Shown here: in pieces, positions 8,599-19,244 of the stretch
Layout of the letters: every line of letters starts with the position of its first letter
How positions within the stretch are numbered: the stretch's first letter is position 1
Assembly: GCA_963377175.1 (NCBI GenBank)
Contig: CAUJNA010003317.1
Coordinates: 1-64,000, forward strand
Source: Effrenium voratum
Taxonomy: Eukaryota > Sar > Dinophyceae > Suessiales > Symbiodiniaceae
Length of the DNA: 64,000 nt
Reading direction: 5' to 3'
The notes under the pieces: model-generated
Database searches by the model: none
What the model was told of the DNA's origin: nothing
Seen by the model: only the letters and a program-made list of their open reading frames with translations
Position numbers and translations under genes: made by a program

Positions 8599-11181
8599 TC
8601 AGAGATTTCGGAGCACAGGCGCCGGCTTTTCACCCAAGATGCGCCAGGTGCCGATCAGACCGAAACCGACGGTCAGTACCAGGGCGACCACAGCTGCACC
8701 GGCGGCGGTGACGGGCATGAGAACAAATGAGCCATCCATGATTTGCGTGATAACGAACCAGGCCGCCAGACCACCGGCGACAAGTGCAAAGACCGCGGTT
8801 GTCAGACCCAGGATCGCGTATTCAAGAGCATAGGCAAGTATCAGCCTCGGACGCGTTGCACCGAGCGTTTTCAGGATCACCGCGTCGTAGATCCTGCTTC
8901 TGTGCCCTGCCGCGAGTGCACCGGCAAGGACCAGGACGCTTGCGATCAGCGTGATCGAACTTGCGCCGCGGATTGCCCATGCGAGCTGGGATACAAGGTC
9001 ATTGACCTGGGCAATCGCGTCCTTCACCCGAACCGCCGTGACTGTCGGAAATGTATTGGAAACGGATTTCAAAAGTTCGAGCTCGGCTTCTGTCGAGACG
9101 TCATCCTCCCAGCCGAGGGTCATCAGATGTGCATGCGGCGCGCCGGCAAATGTGTTGGGCGAGAACACCATCACGAAGTTGATCGAAAGGGACTGCCATT
9201 CGACATCCCGGAAATTGGCAATCTCGGCAGTGATTTCACGGCCGAGAACATTGAGGGTGATCTGATCGCCAATCTTGAGACCCAGCTCTGTTCCGGCTTC
9301 AGCATCAAACGAAAGAAGGGGCTTTCCGGAGTAGTCTTCAGGCCACCAGCTGCCTTCAACCAGCTTGGAGTTCGGCGGCACGGTGCCTTCGTAGGTGATG
9401 CCGCGATCGCCTCGCAGAACCCAGTCCGATCCTTCTTGCGCCGGTTCGAATTCATCAGCCGGAATACCGTTCAGACTGATGATCCGGCCGCGCAGCATGG
9501 GCACGCTCTGCAGTTCTCCATCCGGCGCCTGATCCTTGAGCGCCTGCTCGAAGGCATCGCGTTCGTGGCTCTGGATGTCGACAAAAAAGAAGCTCGGAGC
9601 CCGGTCGGCCATGGTTGCCGTGAGTTCGCGGCGCAGATTTCCGTCAATGAGTGCCAGGGCCACAAGAAGCGACAGGCCGAGACCGAGCGAGAGCACCACA
9701 GAAGATGTCAGTGCGCCCGGGCGGTGGATATTCGCAATCGCCAGCCGCAATTCGGTCGATCGGACGCCGGGCAACCGGCGGGCGACAAACATGATGGCGC
9801 GGGCAACAGCCACGAGCAGAACAAACGCGCCGGCCGAGGCAATGATGTAGACGCTGGCGATAAACTTGTCGCTGGACAGGACGATTGCAATTCCCGCAAG
9901 CAGCAGCACCGTAACCGCCGTTGCCGTGAGATACCGCTTGCGCGGAAGCTTGGAGCCACCGGTCACAATGTCCCGGAACAATGCCGTTGGTGGAACGTCG
10001 TGGGCGCGGCCGAGCGGCCACAGGGCAAAAGCCAGTGCCGTCAGCAGACCATAGAGCAGTCCAAGTCCGAGCTCCGCCGGATAAATGCTTGCGGCGAGCT
10101 GGACGGGCAGCACACTGGAGAGTGCGGCGCCGGCAGCGAACGGTATCAATGCTCCGATCACCAGGCCGATCAAGATACCGATCATGGCGATGACCAGCGT
10201 CTGGACAAGGTAGATCCTGAAGACGAAGTCTCCGGTCGCGCCAAGACACTTGAAGCTGGCGATGACTTCCCGCTTGGTTTCCAGATAGGCACGGATCGCA
10301 TTGGCGACGCCAACCCCGCCAACGACCAGCGCCGTCAGCCCGACCAGCGTCAGAAATTGTGCGAATCGCCCGATGCTGCGTTGCAGACCGGGCGAGGCAT
10401 TGGCACGTGAGCGGATTCTCCATGCGCTTTCGGGTGTCGCGTTCTTGGCCTGTTCGATGACGTTTCCGAGTTCGTCGATGTCAGGCGCGGGGGACAATCG
10501 CACGCGATAGTGCCAGCGAACCAGGCTGCCGGGTTGCACAAGGTCGGTGTCGCCGATCGCGGCATCCGAAATCATCAACCTCGGACCGAATTCCATTCCG
10601 CCTGCAAGCTTGTCGGGTTCGGCCTCGATAACATCGGTAACGCGTACAGTCGTGCGACCCAGGGACAGTGTCTCGCCGACGGAAATGTCAAGCCGCGCCA
10701 GAAGAGCCAGGTCCGCAACGGCGCCCCAGACCCCGTCGCGTTTTGCGAGTGCATCGCCAAGCATCTGGCCTGAGGCAAGATCGAGCGAGCCGTATAGCGG
10801 GTAAGAATTGTCGACGGCCTTCAATTCGACGAGAGCCTGATCTCCCGTATCGGAACGCCGTGACATTGCCCGCAACGTGGCGACGCGAGATACGGATCCG
10901 AGCGTGTCCAGAAAGGCGGCTTCATCCTCCCCGGCCTGCCGGTGAATCAGTGAAAAGGACAGGTCGCCACCGAGGATCGCCTGACCTTCGTTTGCAATGC
11001 CGTTGGTGAGGGACCGGGAGACCGAGGTCACGCCCGCAATGGCGGCGACACCAAGTGCTATGCAGGCGATGAAAATGTAAAAGCCTCGCAGTCCTCCCCG
11101 CAGCTCCCTCAAGGCGAAGCGCGTGGCCAGCCCGAAGGTCTGGTTGCCTCTCTGCATGTTCGCAGGAACGAAGCTGCTCAT
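8599..11181 (-). CDS. ybbP: ABC transporter permease, YbbP/FtsX-like
   Basis: An 860-residue inner-membrane protein with the architecture of YbbP: one N-terminal helix (FYIFIACIALGVAAIAGVTS), a long periplasmic MacB-like domain, three helices around residues 275-400, a second set after ~430, another periplasmic domain, and a final trio ending at VALVLTVGFGLIGTWRIL. Two FtsX-like permease domains are thus present. The start overlaps the stop of the ATPase gene (ATGA at 11178-11181). YbbA-YbbP systems are type VII (mechanotransmission) ABC proteins, often beside a TesA-type esterase and thought to act on envelope lipids or hydrophobic compounds; here the substrate is unknown. Confidence 0.92.
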   Translation of the reverse strand: MSSFVPANMQRGNQTFGLATRFALRELRGGLRGFYIFIACIALGVAAIAGVTSVSRSLTNGIANEGQAILGGDLSFSLIHRQAGEDEAAFLDTLGSVSRVATLRAMSRRSDTGDQALVELKAVDNSYPLYGSLDLASGQMLGDALAKRDGVWGAVADLALLARLDISVGETLSLGRTTVRVTDVIEAEPDKLAGGMEFGPRLMISDAAIGDTDLVQPGSLVRWHYRVRLSPAPDIDELGNVIEQAKNATPESAWRIRSRANASPGLQRSIGRFAQFLTLVGLTALVVGGVGVANAIRAYLETKREVIASFKCLGATGDFVFRIYLVQTLVIAMIGILIGLVIGALIPFAAGAALSSVLPVQLAASIYPAELGLGLLYGLLTALAFALWPLGRAHDVPPTALFRDIVTGGSKLPRKRYLTATAVTVLLLAGIAIVLSSDKFIASVYIIASAGAFVLLVAVARAIMFVARRLPGVRSTELRLAIANIHRPGALTSSVVLSLGLGLSLLVALALIDGNLRRELTATMADRAPSFFFVDIQSHERDAFEQALKDQAPDGELQSVPMLRGRIISLNGIPADEFEPAQEGSDWVLRGDRGITYEGTVPPNSKLVEGSWWPEDYSGKPLLSFDAEAGTELGLKIGDQITLNVLGREITAEIANFRDVEWQSLSINFVMVFSPNTFAGAPHAHLMTLGWEDDVSTEAELELLKSVSNTFPTVTAVRVKDAIAQVNDLVSQLAWAIRGASSITLIASVLVLAGALAAGHRSRIYDAVILKTLGATRPRLILAYALEYAILGLTTAVFALVAGGLAAWFVITQIMDGSFVLMPVTAAGAAVVALVLTVGFGLIGTWRILGEKPAPVLRNL

Positions 11182-11894
11182 GCAGAAACCTCTTGCTGCT
11201 CACCCAATGCGTCGGATTGTGTTTCCTCGATCTCTCCGGAGCGGACCCTGATCATACGATCGCATCTTTCGGCAAGACCCGGATCATGTGTGACAAGCAC
11301 CAGGGTTGTCCCACGTTCGCGCTGGGCATTGAACATCAGATCGACGATCTGGTTGCCTGTGCTCTCGTCAAGATTGCCGGTCGGCTCATCGGCGATCAGG
11401 ATTTGAGGTTCGACGACGAGTGCGCGCGCGACAGCAACCCGTTGCTGCTCACCGCCGGACATTTGCGCTGGGTAGTGATGCATCCTGTGGCCGAGGCCGA
11501 CGGCGTCCAATTCTGCTTTGGCTTTGTCAAAAGCCGATACATCGCCAGCCAATTCAAGTGGCACCGCGACGTTTTCCAGCGCAGTCATGTTGGGAACGAG
11601 ATGAAAAGACTGGAATATGATGCCGACATTGCGGCCGCGGAACCGGGCGAGTTGATCCTCCGAAAGGGGGCCAAGTTCTGAACCGGCGACGACAACGGTG
11701 CCTTCATCTGACCGTTCAAGACCGGCCATAACCATCAGAAGTGTCGACTTGCCTGACCCGGATGGTCCAACAAGGCCAACAGACGTTCCCTTGGAAATGT
11801 CCAGGTCGATCCCTTTGAGGATATGTACCCTACCGGCACCTTCGCCGAGTGTAAGATGTACGCTCTTGAGAGAGATCGCCGGAGTATTTGTCAT
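11178..11894 (-). CDS. ybbA: ABC transporter ATP-binding protein, YbbA-like
   Basis: A ~238-residue ATPase of the LolD/MacB/YbbA type. Visible are Walker A GPSGSGKST, the Q-loop in IIFQSFHLVPNM, the signature MSGGEQQRVAVARAL, Walker B ILIADEPTGNLD and the H-loop LVLVTHD. Two consecutive ATGs (11897 and 11894) follow an AAAGG site; I use 11894, whose spacing is nearer 7 nt. The open frame continues upstream to 12044 but without family similarity. It is the first gene of a two-gene operon with the permease. The bacterial sequence ends shortly upstream, removing whatever divergent gene was there. Confidence 0.93.
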   Translation of the reverse strand: MTNTPAISLKSVHLTLGEGAGRVHILKGIDLDISKGTSVGLVGPSGSGKSTLLMVMAGLERSDEGTVVVAGSELGPLSEDQLARFRGRNVGIIFQSFHLVPNMTALENVAVPLELAGDVSAFDKAKAELDAVGLGHRMHHYPAQMSGGEQQRVAVARALVVEPQILIADEPTGNLDESTGNQIVDLMFNAQRERGTTLVLVTHDPGLAERCDRMIRVRSGEIEETQSDALGEQQEVSA

Positions 11895-12180
11895 CATTAA
11901 ACCTTTACAAGGGACATGATTAGCGTCTTCCTTATCAAATTCTGCCCTCGACAATTGGACGCTGTGCGACCATATGGGCCTGATGTGCCTGGTCTTCCAG
12001 TCCTGAAAGAGTTTTAGCGTGAACACCACCAAACACCAATCCAAGACAGTAGAGGGAAACGGATCTTTGGTTCAAGATCAAGGCGTTGTCTCAATGAAAT
12101 GGTGGTATATACGGTATAGCTTATCGCAGGCATGGCACACTATCAACGGCCTGCTCATCCACGGGGCGTGTGCTAAAAAA
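11895..12180. other. Junction between bacterial and eukaryotic-type DNA
   Basis: Up to about 12,050 the composition and codon-like structure are bacterial. By 12,173 the sequence becomes T-rich with runs such as TTTTCCCCTTTTTTTG that recur through the rest of the window. Between these points I cannot place the break exactly. No N-run, vector or transposon end is visible. No bacterial gene is recognisable after the ybbA leader, and no eukaryotic element before 12,170. Confidence 0.7.
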
Positions 12181-14920
12181 ATTGTTTGTTGGTTTTCCCC
12201 TTTTTTTGTTTTGTGCGGCGCCGCTCTGGAGGGCGTGCTATCAAAAGAAACTGTGAAACCGTGGCACAAAACCAAAGCCACAGATGTAAATCGGAAAAAA
12301 TCGCCCTCGGTTTCTCCGCCCCAAAGATTTGCACAAGAAACGTCCTGCGGCTTTTTCCTTCGAAGCCACCGAACGGAAAGGAACCCAAACCAACTCTTGG
12401 ATGGGATCCTTGGTGTCAGTAGAAAAATCCACGGCGGTTCCCGTTTTGACGTCTTCCAGGGCCGTCCGTTTTCCCCAAAAAGATGTCTATGCTCGGGATG
12501 CTTGGAGTGGTTGGGATGATTTCAGATCATATGTTGGTTTCGGGCTTATCCCCAGACACGTGGGTGGCTTCCTCTCCTTTAAAATTGGGAGGCCTCGGTA
12601 ACTGTATGGCGATTTGATTGGATCTTTGGACTTAACCTGTTTTCCCGAAACTGTGGATTTTCCGTATTGGACCAAACAAAAGTTAAGTTTTTTGCAGGGG
12701 GTCTCGCCAGCAAGAAAGTTTTGTTCAGATCATGCCAAGGTACCAAGCGCGGCGTGCTGTGAGTAGCAATCAGTTAGCACATGGACCCCTTGTGGCCCAT
12801 CCATTTTCGCGAGGGGTACTGGCCACTTGGTAACAATGTTTACCTCGGAAAATACACCCTCCCCCTCCCCTCAAGAAGGTTAACCCCCAGATTGCTCAAA
12901 TGGGTACGAGTTTTCATTTCAGGGGCACTTTGGTGGACATCATTCAGGTGGGGATTCATGTCCACCAATCACTTCTGAGGTGGTTCCCTATGGAAAAAAG
13001 ACATGGCCATATACAGCCTATTCTGTTATTACCGCCACATGGGTGGCCTTTTGGAAAAGTAGATGGCCCTGGCAAATGGCTTGTACACCCCATCAAAACC
13101 AGTGGCTTGCCCATCTACTTTTCGCCAACTAGCAAATCGAAGTCTAAGGCGGGCACCGGCCTTTGCTGCTGCAGCGCCCGGGCGAGCTGGAGGAGCCGAT
13201 TTTTTTGGGATCGTGGTGTCGTTTTTGGTTTCTTGAAGGGGAGGGCGGGAGGGGGGGAGGAGCGGGGGGGAGGGGAGGGGGAAAGTGGCTGTTGTCAAAA
13301 CCGTTTTGGGATCTCATGTTGGTTGGTGGGTGAATTCACCACTCTTTTTAGAACCTGGTTTAGTGGTTGGATTGGGATGTTCACTAGGGGTACGGGCTTT
13401 TGACCCATGGCCAAATGAGTCACGTGCTCAAAACCGATTCGGGGAAGTGAAGGCTAGGGACAATCCCCTTACCATGAAAAGCTGCGGAAATTTCCTCCTT
13501 CTTAATTCTTGAAGCATGGTTCTGGGTCCATTTGAATACCGGGTTTTGAGCAAGTGCCTCAAGTGGTGGGTTCCTTGAAGGGGACCAAATCCGTTCATTC
13601 CCACGTTCCCCATTGAGCAAGTCATAGGCCTTCCACAAGTATGGACTCTCCTCCTGAGGTGTCCTTTAAGGGAAACACAACACTCCTGGAAGAGGACATT
13701 TTTATTCCAAAACCGGTTCGTGCGCAGGTTCTATGTTTGTTTGTGGCAGGGCACCCTCACAAAAAAGACAAAGCTGATGCTCTACATAAACAAAATCCTG
13801 TACCGCCTAACAAACCCTGCAATGATTCCCCTGTCACTGTAAGTACCAACAAACATTCGGGCTTCAACCATGGTTTCATTTCATGCAGCAAACAGATTTC
13901 GCAATCATCCACAGTGTCATTCCCCTTGCCGTAAGTATGATTGCCATTGACGCTTGCGAGAGGAAACCATAGATCCATTGACAAGTGCCCAAAAATAAGC
14001 GTGTCTTCCCAAAAAGTTCAAAGTCCAGCAACTCAGGAAGAGAGTCTGCCCTCCCACCAACTAACATGGAAGCGCACAAAGCCCCTTTGCAAGAGGAAAG
14101 TAGTCCTTCCACAGGGATCTGTGCACTTCCATGTTCGGTGGAATGGTATATGGGAAGTGAGTTCCAAACCAGAGACACCCCACATGACTTGCTTGTGCTC
14201 AGGGAATGTGTTCGTTTGTGAGAGGGTTTGTGGATGGGTGAAAAGGAACCCAAAGGCAGCCAACCTTTTTTTGGGGGTCACCTTTCAGGTTGAGTCATTG
14301 GCCTAACGTGTTGCTTCCCGATGCATGCCAATCAGCCAAAGGTCCAAACTTTGCGGGTTTTGTTTGGCAGATCCATAGCTTAAACGTTCAAAGGGGCGTC
14401 CCACCTTCCTCCCCCTTTGCTTCCGCTTACTTCTCTTGACTGGATTCGGGGGAACCTCCCCCTCCCTCCCCTGCCCGTTCCGTCCCTGTTCCCCGTAGAG
14501 GCAGTATGTGAGTCGGCCAGTCTGTTCGAGTTGAGCAAACTTCGTCAATACACCTGCCCGAGACCCAATGTTGCCCGGTCCGTGGAAGGTCTCTGACTGT
14601 CCGTGATGAAACGATCCTTATATGGGACGACCATTGGTTTCAAAACCACCAAAAGCAAGACATGACTCTCAAGCACAACAAGTTCCCCTTCATTTGGAGA
14701 CCGAAGGGAATATTGATCATTCCCACTTGCCCAGTTGGAACCACTCAAGTACCCCCCGCCACGAGCGCCGGGGAGGCCATGGGCCACAATCATGGCTCTG
14801 GTCTTTTCACCTATAATCCTTCCGTTCAAACCCTTGAATGTTCCACGGGTTTGGTTTGGGTGGCAAAGGATATTTCAAGAGAATGGCAAAGGATGGTGCG
14901 GCGACGCGCCAACTCTGATC
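12181..14920. other. Eukaryotic non-coding DNA, no gene recognised
   Basis: T/G-rich sequence with many short ORFs lacking family similarity. A 97-codon ORF at 13641-13934 and a 125-codon antisense ORF at 13876-14253 overlap each other; neither has a recognisable domain. A very short coding-like patch after CTGCTGCAG near 13,175 is too small to call. Bases 13237-13283 are a G-run (listed separately). Confidence 0.4.
13237..13283 (+). repeat. G-rich tract, quadruplex-prone
   Basis: Nearly uninterrupted runs of four to eight G separated by A or C (GGGGAGGGCGGGAGGGGGGG and onward), fitting four or more G-tracts on one strand. Confidence 0.7.
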
Positions 14921-14925
14921 ACTGA

Positions 14926-15261
14926 GATTCCCGCAGCGTTCCCCCTGACGTCGACTACAGACTCACCGGTGCCAACTTCGGATACCCTAGCCTCGACGGC
15001 GGCACCAGCCCCGGCCCGAGTGAGAAGGCACGCAGACGAGTGCGTCGCTAAGATCTTGGGTGAGCTCCAGGTTGCAGAGGCACAGCTGTTCCTTGGCAGC
15101 TTTGGTTTTTGCGATTCGGGGAGGTTTCACAGTGAAGCCGCAAACCGGCGCCACAGGATGCCGCCATCAGCAAGTCCCAGCGCCGGAACGAGGCACGCCG
15201 CTCGGTGGCTCGGTGGCTCGGTGGCTCGGTGGCTCGGTGGCTGGGACTCTTTCGCCGGGAG
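14926..15261 (+). CDS. Coding island, probable exon of an unidentified gene
   Basis: An open frame (the frame stays open from 14735) with GC-rich, Ala/Pro/Ser/Arg-rich coding composition: phrases TTDSPVPTSDTLASTAAPA and HADECVAKILGELQVAEAQL. It ends at GGGAG before a canonical donor GTAAGG at 15262. The 5' border is unclear; CCCGCAG near 14,936 is a possible acceptor. It contains a perfect (CTCGGTGG)5 array, read as alternating WLGG and SVAR. No family was recognised. Confidence 0.45.
15201..15240 (+). repeat. 8-bp tandem repeat (CTCGGTGG)5 inside coding island
   Basis: Five perfect copies of CTCGGTGG. The unit is not a multiple of three, so gain or loss of one copy would change the frame. 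Confidence 0.9.
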
Positions 15262-16409
15262 GTAAGGCCCACCCCTCGTTTCTGTCGTCGTTTTTTTTGT
15301 TGTTGGCCCCATCCGCTGTTCTTATGAGAGAGAAAAGGCAAACATCAAATAGACAGTTTGGTTGGACATGCTTGAAACAAACAGCTTGTGAGGAAAACAG
15401 AACCATCAGAACAGTTGAGAGGGGCATGGTCGCTGGTACCCAACCTGGAATCCACCAGAGCACTGCCGTTGGACATTTAGAAACACTCCGTTTGCAGCTT
15501 GGCAAGATCGATTTAGTTGGAGACAACCAAGTGTGAACTTTGCTGCAGGTTTTTGGCAGGTTGATGGTTTGTTTGTTTTTTTTCCCCGACACCAATGCCG
15601 GTGGATGAGTTCATGATTCAAGCCGAAAAAGACTGCGTGTGTTTTGGACCTTTCAGGGAGTACCCAAGACCACCCAGTGACAAGCATTGCTGACAGCACA
15701 AACTTGGACAAAAAGCGGTGCCGGAGTGTGCTTCATTGGCAGCCATGCCACTTGCATTTCATGGCGAAAAGTAGTGACACCTGCGTTGGAGGGGTCATTT
15801 GCCTTAGGGTGGTTTATATACGGGTCATTCCATATCGCATTCTCTGAGAACCAGTGAAGGGGAGACTCGGTTGCCTGGGACAATCCGTATAGAGTACTGA
15901 GCACAGGTAGCTGGCTCCCCTTTGGCCCGAATCTGGTTGGTAATCAGATTCCGGTCGGTCTGCAACATACCTAGTTCCAGAAACAAAGATAATCTGGGTC
16001 CCCAAAGGCGAAACCCAAAAGGTCTGTTCCGGTCGATTCGCTTTGGGAAGTAAGCAGCAACCAACATGGGTGGGCTTGTCGACTTTTGGAGGGTACTGCG
16101 AAACCTGCCAAGCAAAAGCGCTCGGTTGATGTGACAAAGCCTGGGTACCAAGAAGACCAACCTCTTCCAGGGATGCCTGCCGGGATCACCACCTTCTCAC
16201 GTATGGATCCCTTCTATTTGCTTTTCACCGGGATTGTTTGACCTTGGAAGGGGAGCAAACATCTAATTTTTATAGCAGTTAAGTGGGAACGTGGGGATTT
16301 CCCACCAAACCACAATAAGCAAACATGTACGATGTTTCCCAACAACAACCATGATATGGCCTTAATTCCTTAATCCCTCACTCTAGAGTGTAACAGTCTA
16401 AAGAACTGC

Positions 16410-16541
16410 ATGGCTCGAGTGTTCAATGGATTCCGCTCCGAGCGCGCTCGGCAGTCGACTGGCGCTTCGCACGTGTCGCGTGCCGAGATTTTCCGGGACT
16501 GGCTGGAGGTTGGAGGGCCCCCTGCTTTGGACGGGGCCTAA
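16410..16541 (+). CDS. Short ORF or exon, 43 codons
   Basis: ATG at 16410 to TAA at 16541 with strongly coding-like composition (MARVFNGFRSERARQSTGA, then SHVSRAEIFRDWLEVGG). An internal GAG-GTTGGAGG could be a splice donor at 16508, in which case this would be an exon ending in FRDWLE. Too short for most ORF callers. Product not recognised. Confidence 0.4.
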   Translation: MARVFNGFRSERARQSTGASHVSRAEIFRDWLEVGGPPALDGA

Positions 16542-16770
16542 AAAAAACTCACCACAAATCGCTCAGGTCCCATTCTATTATATAAAGCGACCAAATGGAT
16601 GGAGCGCACCGGTTTTGCGGCCCTCCAATCCTCAGGGCCCCACATCAACCCATCAGGGCCCAAGAATCCTTGGGGGCCTCAGGCTGTCAGGCCGTTCTTG
16701 TGGATTCCTTTAAAGGAAGCCATCCACCTGGCGGTTTCCTCGAAAACCCCTCCGGGTCATTCCCACCATT

Positions 16771-16901
16771 CTAGGGGTAGCTTCCATTCCCATTTTTTCC
16801 AGGGATCCTTCTTTCCACAAAACCTCCGGAAACAAGGAAAACGGATCCGGTTTTTGGAAAGCACGATGGTGGAAAAGAATGGACAAGGAATGAACCCCTA
16901 G
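16771..16901 (+). mobile_element. Family D element, copy 1
   Basis: About 131 bp between CTAGGGG-TAGCTTCC and GAATGAACCCCTAG. The ends are inverted repeats (GGGGTAGCTTCCATTCC against the reverse of GAATGGACAAGGAATGAACCCC). A GT at 16777 and AG at 16900-16901 sit in the terminal repeats. Coding-like sequence begins directly after the terminal AG. Confidence 0.65.
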
Positions 16902-17068
16902 AACCATCCGGCCTCGTTCACTCGGAGCTTCGCTCCGCAGGCCGGGCTGCGCCGGGAGGGCGCCTGCGAGGCGGACGCGCAGCTCACGGAGCAGGAGGCG
17001 CGCCCGCCACGCGTCGAGTGTCGCTCGGGTCGACAAGTCGAGGTTGCGTCGCTTGAGTTGCTCTCCAG
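16902..17068 (+). CDS. Coding island, probable exon directly after a family D element
   Basis: GC-rich stretch starting immediately after the CCCCTAG end of the D element. The best frame reads REGACEADAQLTEQEARPP and RSGRQVEVASLELLS and is open to 17068. All three frames are partly open because of high GC, so the frame is a judgement. Function unknown. Confidence 0.35.
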
Positions 17069-17234
17069 ATGAACATGGACCCCAGGAAAGCAATGCGTTT
17101 TGAAGTGAGGTGAAGGGACCCCTCAAAAGTGGGCAACCCATGGCAAATTGTAGGGGACATTTTCTGTGTCCCCCAGCCAGGTGCCCGTATGGCCCGTATG
17201 TATCGCAAGTAAGCAACGTAATTACAACTTGTAG

Positions 17235-17294
17235 CCTTTCCACCCCTTTTTTGGTTGGGAGGGTTCCCTTATTCTAACCTCTGGAGGACCTAGG
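17235..17294 (+). mobile_element. Family A element, shortened copy 1
   Basis: GGGAGGGTTCCCTTATTCTAACCTCTGGAGGACCTAGG: the right half of family A with an internal deletion. Confidence 0.6.
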
Positions 17295-17308
17295 TTGGGT
17301 GTGGCTCA

Positions 17309-17360
17309 AACGAGGGCTTGCCCCACAATGGCTTGCCCCACAATGGCTTGCCCCACATGT
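17309..17360 (+). repeat. 15-bp tandem repeat, three copies
   Basis: CTTGCCCCACAATGG is repeated in tandem; the third copy diverges at its end (CACATGT). Confidence 0.8.
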
Positions 17361-19060
17361 AAAAAGTAGACGCAAACCTGCGGTTCCCGCACTTTCGCAA
17401 CCACTTTTTAGGTTTGGTTTAGGCGTGTTTTGACCGTTGATTATCAATCTACTCAGGGTTAGACCATGTTTTGGGGTCAATCTCGCTCGGAAGTGAGTTA
17501 CATGGACGATGAGTTTCTCAGTTGAGTTCCGTTTCGGACCCTTAGGTCGCACTTCTGGGCGGGGGTTTGAAGCATCTGGCAGACCAAAGGTGTTGGAGCT
17601 GGGGGTTGATCAAAAGGTTCTTTACATGGGACGCACACAAAAATATTATATTTGATGAGTTGGCAAAAGTCCGTGCTCAGCAGACAGATCGGAAAGTACA
17701 TGATCATCATCCGGGTGAGGAGTTCTCAAGTGTTTGTCAAGGCGGCACGCTTCTAAACGTAAAACCAGCAAGTTACCACCCATGCGCTAGCTTCGCGCGA
17801 GTGTCGCACTAGCATTTTATCTTCCGCGTCACGCAACTTATAATGTCCTTGTGCAGCCAGCGCATAGAACTCTCGCGTAATGAAGCCTATGTTCAGAGTC
17901 ATACTGCAGTCAGACATAGCTTTTGCTTGCAGCAGAGCTTTCGAAGAACAGATGGCTTACTGCGCCTTTGCTGCACTGACTTGTGCGTGATGGAGACGGT
18001 ACCAGGCTACGCACTCCTGGTCGCAAAACGAGGTCAGCGAGCGCTAGCGTGGCGCTAGCACAGCGCTGGCCAAAGTGACCTAGAAAGGCTTTGCGAGGTG
18101 TGGCGGTGTGGCCCACTGTATGGCCTGTTTGGGAGGTTGCGCGGCAGCATGAAACCAAATCAACTATTTCCCTGACTGTTAGTGAATTAATCAAGGTCTA
18201 TAACTTGCCTCAAAAAGACTGAGCTAGCTACGTCAACGAGGTAAATGGTGTCAATGAGTTATTATTGCCACTTTGGTGGGCCGATTGGCAAGAACATGTC
18301 AATGACTCAATGTGTGAAACACGTATATACGGGCCAACAAAGGCTGACCTTGTGATTTTTTTTGGTTGTCCCGTTTCTGTCCATCTTCAGCCAAGGTTTT
18401 AAATTCAGTTGTCCAAAGCGAATCGACCTCTTACTTTTTGGTTTTGCCATTGTTGGAGCATTTTTGTCATGGGCCAAAAAGGTTAACCTTGTGTTGCCTG
18501 GTTCTGTAGTTAAGGTCTTAAAGGGTTAGCCTTTTTTCTACTGTGTCTTTTGGGCAACTGAGCAAAGTCAACTAGGGGCCATTTAGATCGGGGTTTCTTT
18601 TGGTGAGCAACCGGGGTTATCTCGGATGAATAAACCCGTGCTATTAGCAGGACCCAACCACTAAAAGGGAGCGGATCTATCTCTCAAAACCAACCAGCTG
18701 TTCGAATTACCAGATCCTTTCCAGTAAGCCAAGCTCCATTTGTACAGCCGGGGGCTACTTGATTTAGAGGCTTCCTTTGATTTCTGGGCTAGGCGTGGGG
18801 AAGCTGGGCAGCTGGCAAGAAACGATGTTCCCGTGAAAGCATCAGCTGCGTGAAAGCCTCCGCTTGGCGCAGCTGTAGTCCAAGGGCAGGGGGCTGGGCG
18901 CTACGAACTGAGGAGCTTACTTGGAGGTGGGGGCTGCCGCAGTCCAGGGGCAGTCTAGCCATTTCTAGAGAATTCGCCCTTGAATTGACGCTACAAGCCA
19001 CTTGAACAATTCACCCCTGAATTGACGTTTACCTTGGTCTACCATACGAGCCAAAGGTCA
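17361..19060. other. Non-coding stretch with repeat remnants
   Basis: No exon recognised. Bases 17,430-17,520 contain a weak family B remnant. 17,780-18,230 has a different texture (GCGCTAGC palindromes, fewer T-runs) without an open frame of note. 18,404-18,550 resembles family H (CCAAAGCGAATCGACC). 18,600-18,660 carries a family C-like end (GGATGAATAAACCCGTG). Confidence 0.4.
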
Positions 19061-19078
19061 CCCCCGGTTTTTTGGCGC

Positions 19079-19244
19079 TCACAACGACCCTTTTCCGCGG
19101 GTTCACCCGCGGCCCGGAACGCGGAGAGGTCTTCGAGGAGTCCATCCGCCTGAGCCGCATGGAGTTTGAGCACAAGTCCGACGCGGAGATGGCCACTTGG
19201 CACTTGGAGCGCGAAGACTTGGGGTCTGAAGGCTTCCATTTGAG
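19079..19244 (+). CDS. Coding island, probable exon of an unidentified gene
   Basis: Frame reads FTRGPERGEVFEESIRLSRM then EFEHKSDAEMATWHLERED, charged and helix-prone, ending TTTGAG before a GTCTGT donor at 19245. GC-rich against T-rich flanks. The acceptor is not clear. Product unknown. Confidence 0.5.

Noticed and set aside
8743..10410. 555-codon plus-strand ORF
   Set aside because: It is the antisense shadow of the ybbP permease gene, which has clear domains and operon context on the minus strand.
12019..12519. 166-codon ORF across the junction
   Set aside because: It spans both genomes, starts with GTG without a ribosome site and has no family similarity.
13641..13934. Retroelement integrase-like ORF (IFIPKPVRAQV, GHPHKKDKADAL)
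   Set aside because: A faint resemblance to a zinc-binding integrase region, but no HHCC spacing, no catalytic motif and no adjacent reverse transcriptase.
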